This document shows positions 1 to 6,989 of a stretch of DNA of 13,105 bases, piece after piece (positions within the stretch are counted from its first letter, which is position 1; every line of letters starts with the position of its first letter). This DNA comes from Bacteroidales bacterium (lineage in GTDB: Bacteria; Bacteroidota; Bacteroidia; Bacteroidales; UBA932), in contig JAFUQW010000014.1 of assembly GCA_017472115.1 (NCBI GenBank), positions 1-13,105 of the forward strand, read 5' to 3'. A program made the position numbers and the translations under genes. The notes beneath the pieces were generated by a model. That model had not been told where the DNA came from and ran no database searches. It was given only the letters and a program-made list of their open reading frames with translations.

Positions 1-111
1 GATTGCGTCAACAACTACTCCTTTCACCTCGTATCCGCCCTGGGCGAATACAGATGCGCCCATCACTGCTGAAAGCAGGAATGACGCGCATAGTGTCATG
101 ATTCTATTCAT
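1..111 (-). CDS. SusC/RagA-family TonB-dependent outer-membrane receptor, N-terminal fragment (runs off the window)
   Basis: Only the first 37 codons are present, because the gene continues past base 1. The fragment shows a Sec signal peptide (MNRIMTLCAS, then a hydrophobic stretch) with a likely signal peptidase I site after VFA, followed by QGGYEVKGVVVDAI. That is the first strand of the carboxypeptidase-regulatory-like domain that opens SusC proteins. The start closely parallels the complete SusC at 3936, which begins MNRI, cleaves at AFA and continues QGGYTVSGTVMD. The role inferred from the family is TonB-driven import of oligosaccharides together with a SusD partner, which would lie outside the window. 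It sits 102 bp downstream of the sugar permease on the same strand, and I see no convincing promoter or terminator in the gap, so co-transcription is likely. The length is too short to exclude another CarboxypepD_reg-like TonB receptor. Confidence 0.8.
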   Translation of the reverse strand, partial: MNRIMTLCASFLLSAVMGASVFAQGGYEVKGVVVDAI

Positions 112-194
112 AAGAACTTTGTTTGGTTAGTAGATTGTTTCTTTTATATATATTGAATGATGATAGTTCCTTTTGATTAAGGATTCCCGTCTCA

Positions 195-211
195 TTAATG
201 CGGGCCATTAA
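195..211. repeat. Short perfect inverted repeat between permease and SusC genes
   Basis: TTAATG and CATTAA are perfect 6-bp arms around a CGGGC spacer, just downstream of the permease stop codon. The arms are AT-rich and no T-run follows, so this is a poor terminator. It could be a weak operator or chance. It overlaps a competing CCCG/CGGG pairing that begins at about base 186. Confidence 0.25.
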
Positions 212-213
212 GG

Positions 214-1521
214 CTATGCTTTCTTTCCGCTCTTCACGAATCTCACCGCGAGGGCACCGAGCACGAGAAGGACACCCGCAACAAGGAACATGCTTGCCTG
301 AGCGCCGCCTACCATCTTGAGAACGAAACCTCCGCATGCCGCAGCAACTATCTGCGGAAGGCAGATCGTGCCGTTGAAGAGGCCGAGGTATGTACCGATG
401 TGCTCACCTGAAAGCGAGTTGGTGAGGAGTGTGAAAGGAACTGCCAGCATTGCCGCCCATGCCACACCTATAAGAAGGAATGAGATGAAGAGGAGATACT
501 GGTCGTGGATGAAGAACACTGAAGCGAAACCGACAGCTCCGATAAGAAGGCTGACCACATACGCAGTCTTGATGTTCCTGAACTTAGGGATCACAAGTGC
601 CCAGAGTACAGAACCGATGGCCTGTACCGCGAACAGGATACCGCACCAGTTTCCTGCTTCCTGATATGCACCTGAAGCCACGTCTGTTGTGCCCCATACT
701 GTGTCGGCGATGGCACCTGTCGTATATGTCCACATATAAAGGAATGCCGCCCAGCAGAAGAACTGGACGATACCCACTGTCCAGAATGCGCTCGGAGCGT
801 TCTTCAGGAGGGTGAACATGCCCGGAGCCTTCTCCTCCTTCTTGTCAGGGTCGATGCCGTGGAACTCGGCATATTCCTTCGGAGGCATTTCCTTCACCTT
901 GAATGTGGTGAAGAGGACGCAGAGGATAAGGATGGCCGCACCTATATAGAATGCGTATTTTACTGTGTCGGGAACCTGACCTTCCGGAGCAGTGTTGGAA
1001 ATGCCGATCCATGCGAAAAGGAACGGGAACACATATCCCACGAGGCTGCCGGCATTGCAGAGGAAGCTCTGGATCGAATATGCCTGGCCTTTCTGCTCCT
1101 CGTTGACCATATCGCCTACGAGCATCTTGAACGGCTGCATCGCAACATTGATGGATGTGTCGAGAAGCATGAGCGAGATGAGTCCGAAGATCATGGCTCC
1201 ACCCACTGCAAGACCGAAGTTTCCTGCATTAGGAAGCATGCACATCACAGCAATGGCAATGATAGATCCGAGGAAAAGATAAGGGATACGACGGCCGAGA
1301 CGCGTCCATGTCCTGTCGCTGTATTTTCCGACAAGCGGCTGGACGATAAGGCCCATGAGAGGCGGGAGTATCCAGAAGAAGCTCAGATCGTGGGGATCGG
1401 CGCCGAGAGTCGCAAAGATACGGCTGATGTTCGCATTCTGGAGGGAATAGGCTATCTGGACACCGAAGAATCCGAAGCTGATATTCCACATCTGCCAGAA
1501 AGTTAGTTTAGTGTTTCGCAT
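214..1521 (-). CDS. MFS sugar permease, SLC45/GPH-like (maltose/sucrose-type H+ symporter)
   Basis: This 435-residue polytopic membrane protein is about the usual length for 12-helix MFS carriers. The N-terminus (LTFWQMWNISFGFFGVQ, then LQNANISRIFATLGAD) and the helix 2-3 loop GKYSDRTWTRLGRR (residues 65-78) match the Bacteroidota relatives of SLC45/plant sucrose transporters, as does the segment DTSINVAMQPFKMLVGDM (121-138). From family knowledge these import disaccharides or short malto-oligosaccharides across the inner membrane by proton symport, and they occur beside SusC/SusD genes in alpha-glucan utilisation loci. The exact substrate cannot be read from the sequence. The ATG at 1521 is preceded by AT-rich DNA without a Shine-Dalgarno motif, as is normal in this phylum. 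It is first in a minus-strand unit with the SusC fragment and is divergent from the histidine kinase gene. It would carry sugars released in the periplasm into the cytoplasm. Confidence 0.85.
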   Translation of the reverse strand: MRNTKLTFWQMWNISFGFFGVQIAYSLQNANISRIFATLGADPHDLSFFWILPPLMGLIVQPLVGKYSDRTWTRLGRRIPYLFLGSIIAIAVMCMLPNAGNFGLAVGGAMIFGLISLMLLDTSINVAMQPFKMLVGDMVNEEQKGQAYSIQSFLCNAGSLVGYVFPFLFAWIGISNTAPEGQVPDTVKYAFYIGAAILILCVLFTTFKVKEMPPKEYAEFHGIDPDKKEEKAPGMFTLLKNAPSAFWTVGIVQFFCWAAFLYMWTYTTGAIADTVWGTTDVASGAYQEAGNWCGILFAVQAIGSVLWALVIPKFRNIKTAYVVSLLIGAVGFASVFFIHDQYLLFISFLLIGVAWAAMLAVPFTLLTNSLSGEHIGTYLGLFNGTICLPQIVAAACGGFVLKMVGGAQASMFLVAGVLLVLGALAVRFVKSGKKA

Positions 1522-1567
1522 TTTTTAAGTTGTTTTGGTTATTAAGTGTTACCTATATATAAGTCTG

Positions 1568-1575
1568 CGAAAATA
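1568..1575 (-). promoter_or_regulatory. Weak candidate -7 element for the permease gene
   Basis: On the minus strand this reads TATTTTCG, a one-mismatch match to the Bacteroidota -7 consensus TAnnTTTG, about 47 bp before the permease ATG. Upstream there is only a poor -33 match (TTTAC at about 1597-1601). It is offered as the best of weak options. Confidence 0.25.
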
Positions 1576-1668
1576 AACATTAATCCCCACACGCGCGTAA
1601 ATCTTCCGACGAACTGGCAAAAGAAGGGGACGAATGGTGAAAAAATGAGGATGAATCGTCATGAATGA

Positions 1669-1699
1669 TTGTTTAATCGGCTCAAAGTTATTACCTTCG
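1669..1699 (+). promoter_or_regulatory. Candidate Bacteroidota-type promoter for the histidine kinase/response regulator operon
   Basis: TTG (1669-1671) is separated by 20 bp from TACCTTCG (1692-1699), which fits the -7 consensus TAnnTTTG with one mismatch. The spacing is right for the phylum's primary sigma factor. It predicts a very short leader (under 20 nt) before the ATG at 1723, and no Shine-Dalgarno sequence is present. Just upstream (1650-1669) are two near-copies of ATGAATsrT at 10-bp spacing that could be a regulator site. Confidence 0.5.
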
Positions 1700-1722
1700 T
1701 GGAAATTTGAGACCGAAACTGC

Positions 1723-3075
1723 ATGAGACATGAATTGAAAACAGCCGGAATCATACATATCTTCGCCCTCCTGCATGCCTGTGTCGCATTGGTCTGCAGA
1801 CTGGCCGGCATCGACGACGAACTCTTCCTCACCATACTTACAATGGCAATGTCCCTCATCATCTGCATGAAGCAGGGACTTAAGATCGAATTCACGGCGG
1901 CTGTCGTGATCATAGTAAACATCATCGGATTTCTTCTCGGCACTCTCGGAGCCAATGTGCTGCAATCTTTCATCAGATCCGAATATGCTGTGCATGCCAT
2001 CTCCACCCTGCTCACAACGGAAATAATAGGCTGGTGCATTGTCGCCATGACTAATATATTCGGAGGCAGGAGTTCAGAAAAGAAAAGTCTCAGATCGTCT
2101 CCGTATCTGAAATGGCTTCTCATAATCGCCTCCGGGATATTTGTGATGAGGATAATCATCTTCATCCTATTCTCAAAGGTCCCGTTCGAACAGAGCAGCA
2201 TATTCGACACGATAGGCAAGGTCATGTCCAACACCTTCGCCACCATCATACTCATCTGTGTGAACATAATGTTCATCAGGTCACTTCCCAAAAGACCGTC
2301 ACCTGTCTCGAAAGCAGGCACCGCCGTCTTGTTCGTTTCCTTCATGCTGCTGGCTACGGTCCTCGAGACGTTTCTTGTCGGCATCCATGACACGGACATA
2401 TTCCTGCTTTTCTGCATCTCATTGATAACGCAGATCACAATTTACTGCATCGTATATATGATAAATTATGTCATCACGGCACATAATGAGATGCAGAGCG
2501 AACGTGAAAAGGCCAACATGGCCCAATACAGGTATCTCAAGCTGAAGCGTCAGGTCAATCCGCATTTCCTTTTCAATTCACTCAACATCCTTGACGGAAT
2601 GGTCTGCGAAGGAAAGACGGAACAGTCCAGTCTTTATATCCACAAGCTGGCAGGCATTTACCGGTATATGATAAGAAGTGAAGAAGAACAGGTCGTGACG
2701 CTTCGGGAAGAACTGGACTTTACGGTCAAATATGTAGATCTGCTGCTGCTGAGATTCCCTCAGGGGCTCGACGTGAATTTCGATGTTCCGGAAGAGGCGA
2801 TGGCAAGATATGTGCTTCCGTGCTCGATCCAGCTGCTGATCGAGAATGCCACAAAGCATAATGCCGTATCGGAGGAGACACCTCTCAGGATTTCCGTCAA
2901 GGTCGAGGATGAATCCGTAAGCGTAAAGAATAATCTCAGTCCCAAAATCACTTCGATCCAATCGACCGGCCTCGGCCAGACATACATAAGACAGCTCTAT
3001 CAAGACCTTTCCGGCAAGCAGATAAAGATAGAAAAGAATGAAACGGATTATTGTGTAACCTTACCTTTATTATAA
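1723..3075 (+). CDS. LytS/YehU-family membrane sensor histidine kinase
   Basis: The protein has 450 residues. Residues 1-252 form a membrane domain with about seven or eight hydrophobic segments (roughly 7-29, 36-50, 56-80, 92-112, 129-150, 168-186, 199-220 and 226-251) and almost no extracytoplasmic loop, so the signal is probably sensed within or near the membrane. A short coiled linker (about 255-275) leads to the His_kinase domain, where RQVNPHFLFNSLNIL carries the predicted phospho-acceptor H281. The ATPase part has the N-box IQLLIENATKHN (369-380) and a glycine motif STGLGQ (414-419). The classical DxGxG box is replaced by VKNNLSPK, which I recall as usual in Bacteroidota LytS-type kinases. 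Its partner is the LytTR regulator 3 bp downstream. Placement between two SusC units suggests, but does not prove, control of carbohydrate uptake. The ligand is unknown. Confidence 0.9.
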   Translation: MRHELKTAGIIHIFALLHACVALVCRLAGIDDELFLTILTMAMSLIICMKQGLKIEFTAAVVIIVNIIGFLLGTLGANVLQSFIRSEYAVHAISTLLTTEIIGWCIVAMTNIFGGRSSEKKSLRSSPYLKWLLIIASGIFVMRIIIFILFSKVPFEQSSIFDTIGKVMSNTFATIILICVNIMFIRSLPKRPSPVSKAGTAVLFVSFMLLATVLETFLVGIHDTDIFLLFCISLITQITIYCIVYMINYVITAHNEMQSEREKANMAQYRYLKLKRQVNPHFLFNSLNILDGMVCEGKTEQSSLYIHKLAGIYRYMIRSEEEQVVTLREELDFTVKYVDLLLLRFPQGLDVNFDVPEEAMARYVLPCSIQLLIENATKHNAVSEETPLRISVKVEDESVSVKNNLSPKITSIQSTGLGQTYIRQLYQDLSGKQIKIEKNETDYCVTLPLL

Positions 3076-3078
3076 GAT

Positions 3079-3837
3079 ATGAAAGTCCTGATTGTTGAAG
3101 ATGAGATAATGGCTCAGAAGAGTCTTACAAGGGTATTGTCACAGAATTTCCCAGACATGACCATCGTCGGCACGACAACATCGGTCAAAGGAACCGTCGA
3201 GTGGCTGAATAAGACAGGTAACTCGGCCGATATCATATTCATGGATGTGGAATTGGCGGACGGAGTATGTTTCGAGATATTCCGACAGACCGAAGTGAAG
3301 GCAAAGGTCATAATGACCACAGCGTATGACAGCTACGCTCTCAAGGCATTTGAGGCCGGCAGCATAGACTACCTGCTGAAGCCTGTTGACGCAAGCGCAT
3401 TGAAAAGGGCTGTAGCACGCTGCAGGATGAGCGGCGGGGGTGTGGACGTGGATTCGCTTCTCAAGACGATATCACAGACCTCACGGCCTCAGAAAGAATA
3501 CAAGGAAAGATATATAGTGAAGTTCAACGACAGGATTATCCCGGTGGAAGTCAGCAATATAGCTTATATATTTTCAGAGGAAAAGAACAATTATCTCGTC
3601 ACCTTCGAAAATCACCAGTATATTCTCGATTCGTCTTTGGACGTCGTGATGGAAGAACTCAATCCCGAGAGTTTCTTCAGGATATCCCGCAGCTGCATCG
3701 TTTCCATGAAGAGCATCACCAGCATAATCAAGCAGGCAGGAGGAAGGTTACGTATCGTTCCCAAGCCGGATTCCGACCAGGAGATGACAGTCAGCCGTTC
3801 CCGTGTGGATGACTTTCTGAAATGGATTGAAAAATAA
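3079..3837 (+). CDS. LytTR-family (LytR/AlgR-type) DNA-binding response regulator
   Basis: This 252-residue protein has a receiver domain (1-115) and a LytTR DNA-binding domain (about 143-252) joined by a short linker. The receiver shows the acidic pocket at D8/E9, the phospho-acceptor D56 in DIIFMDVELADG, the switch threonine T81 in VIMTTAYD and K101 in LLKPVD, so it should be fully phosphorylatable. The C-terminal half has the family pattern: ERYIVKFNDRIIPVEVSNIAYI, then an SFFRISRSCIVSM segment. LytTR domains bind paired direct repeats as dimers rather than using a helix-turn-helix. It follows the kinase gene after 3 bp, so the two are translated from one message. A strong hairpin follows the stop immediately. 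Likely targets are its own operon, the SusCD pair downstream or the divergent permease, but I could not find an unambiguous pair of LytTR boxes. Confidence 0.93.
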   Translation: MKVLIVEDEIMAQKSLTRVLSQNFPDMTIVGTTTSVKGTVEWLNKTGNSADIIFMDVELADGVCFEIFRQTEVKAKVIMTTAYDSYALKAFEAGSIDYLLKPVDASALKRAVARCRMSGGGVDVDSLLKTISQTSRPQKEYKERYIVKFNDRIIPVEVSNIAYIFSEEKNNYLVTFENHQYILDSSLDVVMEELNPESFFRISRSCIVSMKSITSIIKQAGGRLRIVPKPDSDQEMTVSRSRVDDFLKWIEK

Positions 3838-3838
3838 G

Positions 3839-3875
3839 TCAAAGGCACAGAATCGTAAGGGTTTTGTGCCTTTGA
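3839..3875 (+). terminator. Intrinsic-terminator-like hairpin after the response regulator
   Basis: The arm TCAAAGGCACAGAATC (3839-3854) pairs with GGTTTTGTGCCTTTGA (3860-3875) over 16 bp, including two G-U pairs, around the loop GTAAG. The downstream sequence is TTCTGTTTTGG, only moderately T-rich. It starts one base after the regulator stop codon and lies 60 bp before the SusC ATG. It should end the two-component transcript, or partly attenuate or process read-through into SusCD. Confidence 0.75.
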
Positions 3876-3935
3876 TTCTGTTTTGGTCTGAGGATTGCGT
3901 TGTGCGCTTTAGAAAAATTATAAATTATAAAGCGT

Positions 3936-6900
3936 ATGAACAGAATAATCCATATTGCTGCGGTCTTTTTGGCGGTCTGCAGCACATCCGCAGCATTCGC
4001 GCAAGGCGGATATACGGTCAGCGGAACAGTCATGGACAGATTCGGTCCTGTCATCGGAGCAGCTGTAATCGAACAGGGCACCTCGAACGGGACATCGACC
4101 GGAATGGACGGCAGTTATGAGCTTGCTGTCAGCGGTCCGTCAGCTCCGGTCGAGATCAGCTGCATCGGCTATGCCTCGCAGACCTTCGAAGCCGCTCTTG
4201 TACCCGACACGGTCACCCTTGAAGAGGACAACGAATATCTTGATGAAGCGGTTGTCATCGGCTACGGCACGGTAAGAAAGGATGACATGACAGGTTCCAT
4301 AGCGGCAATAAAGGCAGATGACCTCAACAGAGGTGCCGTGACCAACACCCAGGACATGCTGAAAGGCAAGGTAGCCGGAGTTCTCGTCACGCCGGGAGAC
4401 GGAGGTCCGGGATCAAGCTCGAGAATAAGGATACGCGGAGCCGCATCGCTCAATGCTTCAAACGATCCCCTGATTGTGATCGACGGAGTGCCTTTGGCAA
4501 ACGGAGCGGGAGGCGGAATGTCTAATCCTCTCGACCTTCTGAACCCCAATGACATAGAATCATTCTCTGTCCTGAAAGACGCTTCTGCAGCAGCAATCTA
4601 TGGATCGAGGGCATCCAACGGCGTCATACTGATAACGACAAAGAAGGGCACGGGAGGCAAGCCCCAGGTTACCTACAACGGCAGTTTCAGCATAATGAGG
4701 AATTCCGGGACAGTGCCCGTCATGTCGGCCGAACAGCTGAGGGACTACTATTCGGCCGCCTATCCGGCAGGAACGGAAACCGGTGACAGGATAACAGCGC
4801 TGACAGGACAGGAAGACACCGACTGGCAGAGCCTGATTTTCCGCACTGCGCTCGCGACGGAACATAATCTGAGCGTCTATGGAAATGTCCGCAGCCGGAT
4901 GCCTTACAGGGCGTCTCTCGGCTATCTCGGCCAGCAGGGAACTCTCCGGGATTCATACTATGACAGACTTACAGGAGATTTCAGCCTGACACCTTCGTTC
5001 ATGGACAGTCATTTAGTCATTGACGTGAATGCAAAAGGTGTCTATTCATATTCGGACTACGCAGATAGCGGAGCCATCGGCAAAGCCGCATTCTTCAATC
5101 CTACAGCCGATCCTTACTGGCGCAATCCTGACGGTTCCATCGATTATACCACGACAAACGGATTCTGGAATTACGGAAACGGACGCGGCGACAGGTTCTC
5201 ACCTAACATCCTCGTCGGTCCGAGTCCGCTGTCGATGATATATGACAGCAACAGCACGGCTGCTTCCTACCGCTTCATAGGAAGGGCGGCGGTAAGCTAT
5301 AAGATACACGGCTTCGAAGCTCTGAAGCTCAACGCGAGCAGCAGCATTGACATCACAAGGACCGACTCATTCAACGGCGTCACTCCAGGATCATTCCAGG
5401 CATGGACGGACACGGATGATCTCGGCACCGGCAAATACAGCAAAGGACGCAACCTGAGCAGAAGCACCTTGTTCGAGACTTATGCCGATTACTCCGATAC
5501 ATGGGGAAAGCATAATCTCAGCCTTCTTGCCGGATATTCATGGCAGAACAACTTCGTCGGAAGCCGGAGCGTGACATATTTCAACAAGACCGGCGAGATA
5601 AAGCTTTCAGACGGACTCACGCCCGAAGAGATGTATCCTCACTGGAAAAGCGAGAATTTCCTCGTATCGTTCTATGGAAGAATCAATTACTCGTTTGACT
5701 CGCGATATGTGTTCACATTCTCCATCAGAAGTGACGGGTCATCCAGATTCGCTCCCGATCACCGCTGGGGCACGTTCCCTTCAGGCGCATTCGCATGGAA
5801 TATCGCACAGGAGGACTTCATGAAGAAGGTGCCTGCAGTATCTTCCATGAAACTTAGACTTTCCGTCGGAGTAACAGGACAGCAGGACGGCATAGGCGAC
5901 TATATCCATCTGGCCCGTTACGTACAGACGACAGACCCGACCAAGACATATGGCATGGGCGACAAGACCTGGGCTTATCCTCTAACCCCTCAGGCATACG
6001 ATCCTGCCATCAGGTGGGAGACCACGGTGACATACAATGCCGGACTTGATTTCGGCTTCTTCAACGAAAGGCTGACGGGAAGCATCGACGCATATGTCCG
6101 CAACACACGAGACCTGTTGAATTCGGTACAGATTCCCATGGGATCGAACTTCGGCAACAGGCTGATGACCAACATCGGATCGATCCGCAACAAGGGAATT
6201 GAATTCTCGTTGAGCGGCATTCCGGTAAAGAGAGGCGACTGGAGCGTGCAGGCCGGATTCAACGGAACATTTCAGAATACTGTGTTCACAAAGCTGAACA
6301 CTACTGAGGACAGGAACTACTATATCGAGACCGGAAACATATCCAAAGGCACCGGAGGCTATCTCTGCCGGCAGATGGTCGGATATGCCCCATATACATA
6401 TTATGTCTATAAGCAGAAATATGATTCCGACGGCAAGCCTCTGCAGAATGAATTCGTTGACCTCGACGGAGACGGATTCATCACGGGAAACGACAGATAT
6501 ATGACCGGCAAAAGCGCATCTCCGAAATTCTTCTACGGACTGAATGTGAAGATATCATGGCGTAACTGGGATCTCGGCCTCAACGGCCATGGAGCAGCCG
6601 GGACATGGGTGTTCAACGATTTTGCGTCAGCCAATTCCACTTCAAGCCCGGACCTGAATTCAGGAAGTCTGCCTAATCAGGCGACAGTAGTGCTCAAGAC
6701 CGGATTCAAGGCTCCGAACAGCGGAGAACAATGGTACTCGGACTATTTCATCGAGAATGCATCTTTCTTCCGGCTTGACGACATCAATGCAGGATATACC
6801 TTCCGCCGCATCGGCAGGTGGGAAACAGACATCCGGCTCGGGATCGGCATGCAGAACGTATTCATTCTGACTGGTTATAGCGGGATGGATCCGGAAGTGA

Positions 6901-6977
6901 TCTCGGAAACAGGTATCGACAATGCCATCTGGCCGCGGTCAAGGACATGGTCGATACGACTTAATGCCAGTTTTTGA
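3936..6977 (+). CDS. SusC/RagA-family TonB-linked outer-membrane transporter
   Basis: This 1013-residue protein has the usual SusC length. A signal peptide (1-22, cleavage after AFA) is followed by a carboxypeptidase-regulatory-like domain (about 25-95, YTVSGTVMDRFGPVIGAAV). Next come the TonB-box-like VVIGYGT (106-112) and a plug domain with SRIRIRGAASLNASNDPLIV (162-181) and LKDASAAAIYGSRASNGV (213-230). The rest is a 22-strand-type beta barrel ending WSIRLNASF, with a C-terminal aromatic residue for barrel assembly. An acidic loop DLDGDGFITGND (about 842-853) resembles a calcium-binding turn common in SusC proteins. There is no N-terminal secretin (STN) domain, so it is not a sigma-factor-signalling receptor. 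With the SusD encoded 12 bp downstream it forms the pedal-bin complex that imports oligosaccharides through the outer membrane using TonB energy. The substrate is not determined by sequence; an alpha-glucan is suggested by the partner. Confidence 0.95.
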   Translation: MNRIIHIAAVFLAVCSTSAAFAQGGYTVSGTVMDRFGPVIGAAVIEQGTSNGTSTGMDGSYELAVSGPSAPVEISCIGYASQTFEAALVPDTVTLEEDNEYLDEAVVIGYGTVRKDDMTGSIAAIKADDLNRGAVTNTQDMLKGKVAGVLVTPGDGGPGSSSRIRIRGAASLNASNDPLIVIDGVPLANGAGGGMSNPLDLLNPNDIESFSVLKDASAAAIYGSRASNGVILITTKKGTGGKPQVTYNGSFSIMRNSGTVPVMSAEQLRDYYSAAYPAGTETGDRITALTGQEDTDWQSLIFRTALATEHNLSVYGNVRSRMPYRASLGYLGQQGTLRDSYYDRLTGDFSLTPSFMDSHLVIDVNAKGVYSYSDYADSGAIGKAAFFNPTADPYWRNPDGSIDYTTTNGFWNYGNGRGDRFSPNILVGPSPLSMIYDSNSTAASYRFIGRAAVSYKIHGFEALKLNASSSIDITRTDSFNGVTPGSFQAWTDTDDLGTGKYSKGRNLSRSTLFETYADYSDTWGKHNLSLLAGYSWQNNFVGSRSVTYFNKTGEIKLSDGLTPEEMYPHWKSENFLVSFYGRINYSFDSRYVFTFSIRSDGSSRFAPDHRWGTFPSGAFAWNIAQEDFMKKVPAVSSMKLRLSVGVTGQQDGIGDYIHLARYVQTTDPTKTYGMGDKTWAYPLTPQAYDPAIRWETTVTYNAGLDFGFFNERLTGSIDAYVRNTRDLLNSVQIPMGSNFGNRLMTNIGSIRNKGIEFSLSGIPVKRGDWSVQAGFNGTFQNTVFTKLNTTEDRNYYIETGNISKGTGGYLCRQMVGYAPYTYYVYKQKYDSDGKPLQNEFVDLDGDGFITGNDRYMTGKSASPKFFYGLNVKISWRNWDLGLNGHGAAGTWVFNDFASANSTSSPDLNSGSLPNQATVVLKTGFKAPNSGEQWYSDYFIENASFFRLDDINAGYTFRRIGRWETDIRLGIGMQNVFILTGYSGMDPEVISETGIDNAIWPRSRTWSIRLNASF

Positions 6978-6989
6978 TACAATTTAAAT

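Noticed and set aside
112..213. A separate promoter for the left SusC fragment.
   Set aside because: The spacer is AT-rich but has no TAnnTTTG with a spaced TTTG on the minus strand. Co-transcription with the permease is simpler.
859..1506. A 215-codon open frame on the plus strand opposite the permease gene.
   Set aside because: It is antisense to a clear MFS carrier, and its product is rich in His, Glu, Arg and Cys with no domain. It is a shadow of the real coding strand.
1659..2438. A 259-codon minus-strand frame opposite the histidine kinase.
   Set aside because: It is an antisense shadow of the membrane domain of a well-supported kinase gene, with a Met/Ser-rich product and no motif.
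3895..3928. A promoter with TTG near 3895-3902 and TAAATTAT at 3921-3928 for SusC.
   Set aside because: The -7 match is poor and the implied start site would fall almost on the ATG. The SusC promoter could not be located with confidence.
3838..3935. Possible LytTR boxes (GTT-centred motifs at about 3861 and 3899) ahead of SusC.
   Set aside because: The spacing of about 38 bp does not fit the roughly two-turn spacing of LytTR direct repeats, and the first lies inside the terminator stem.
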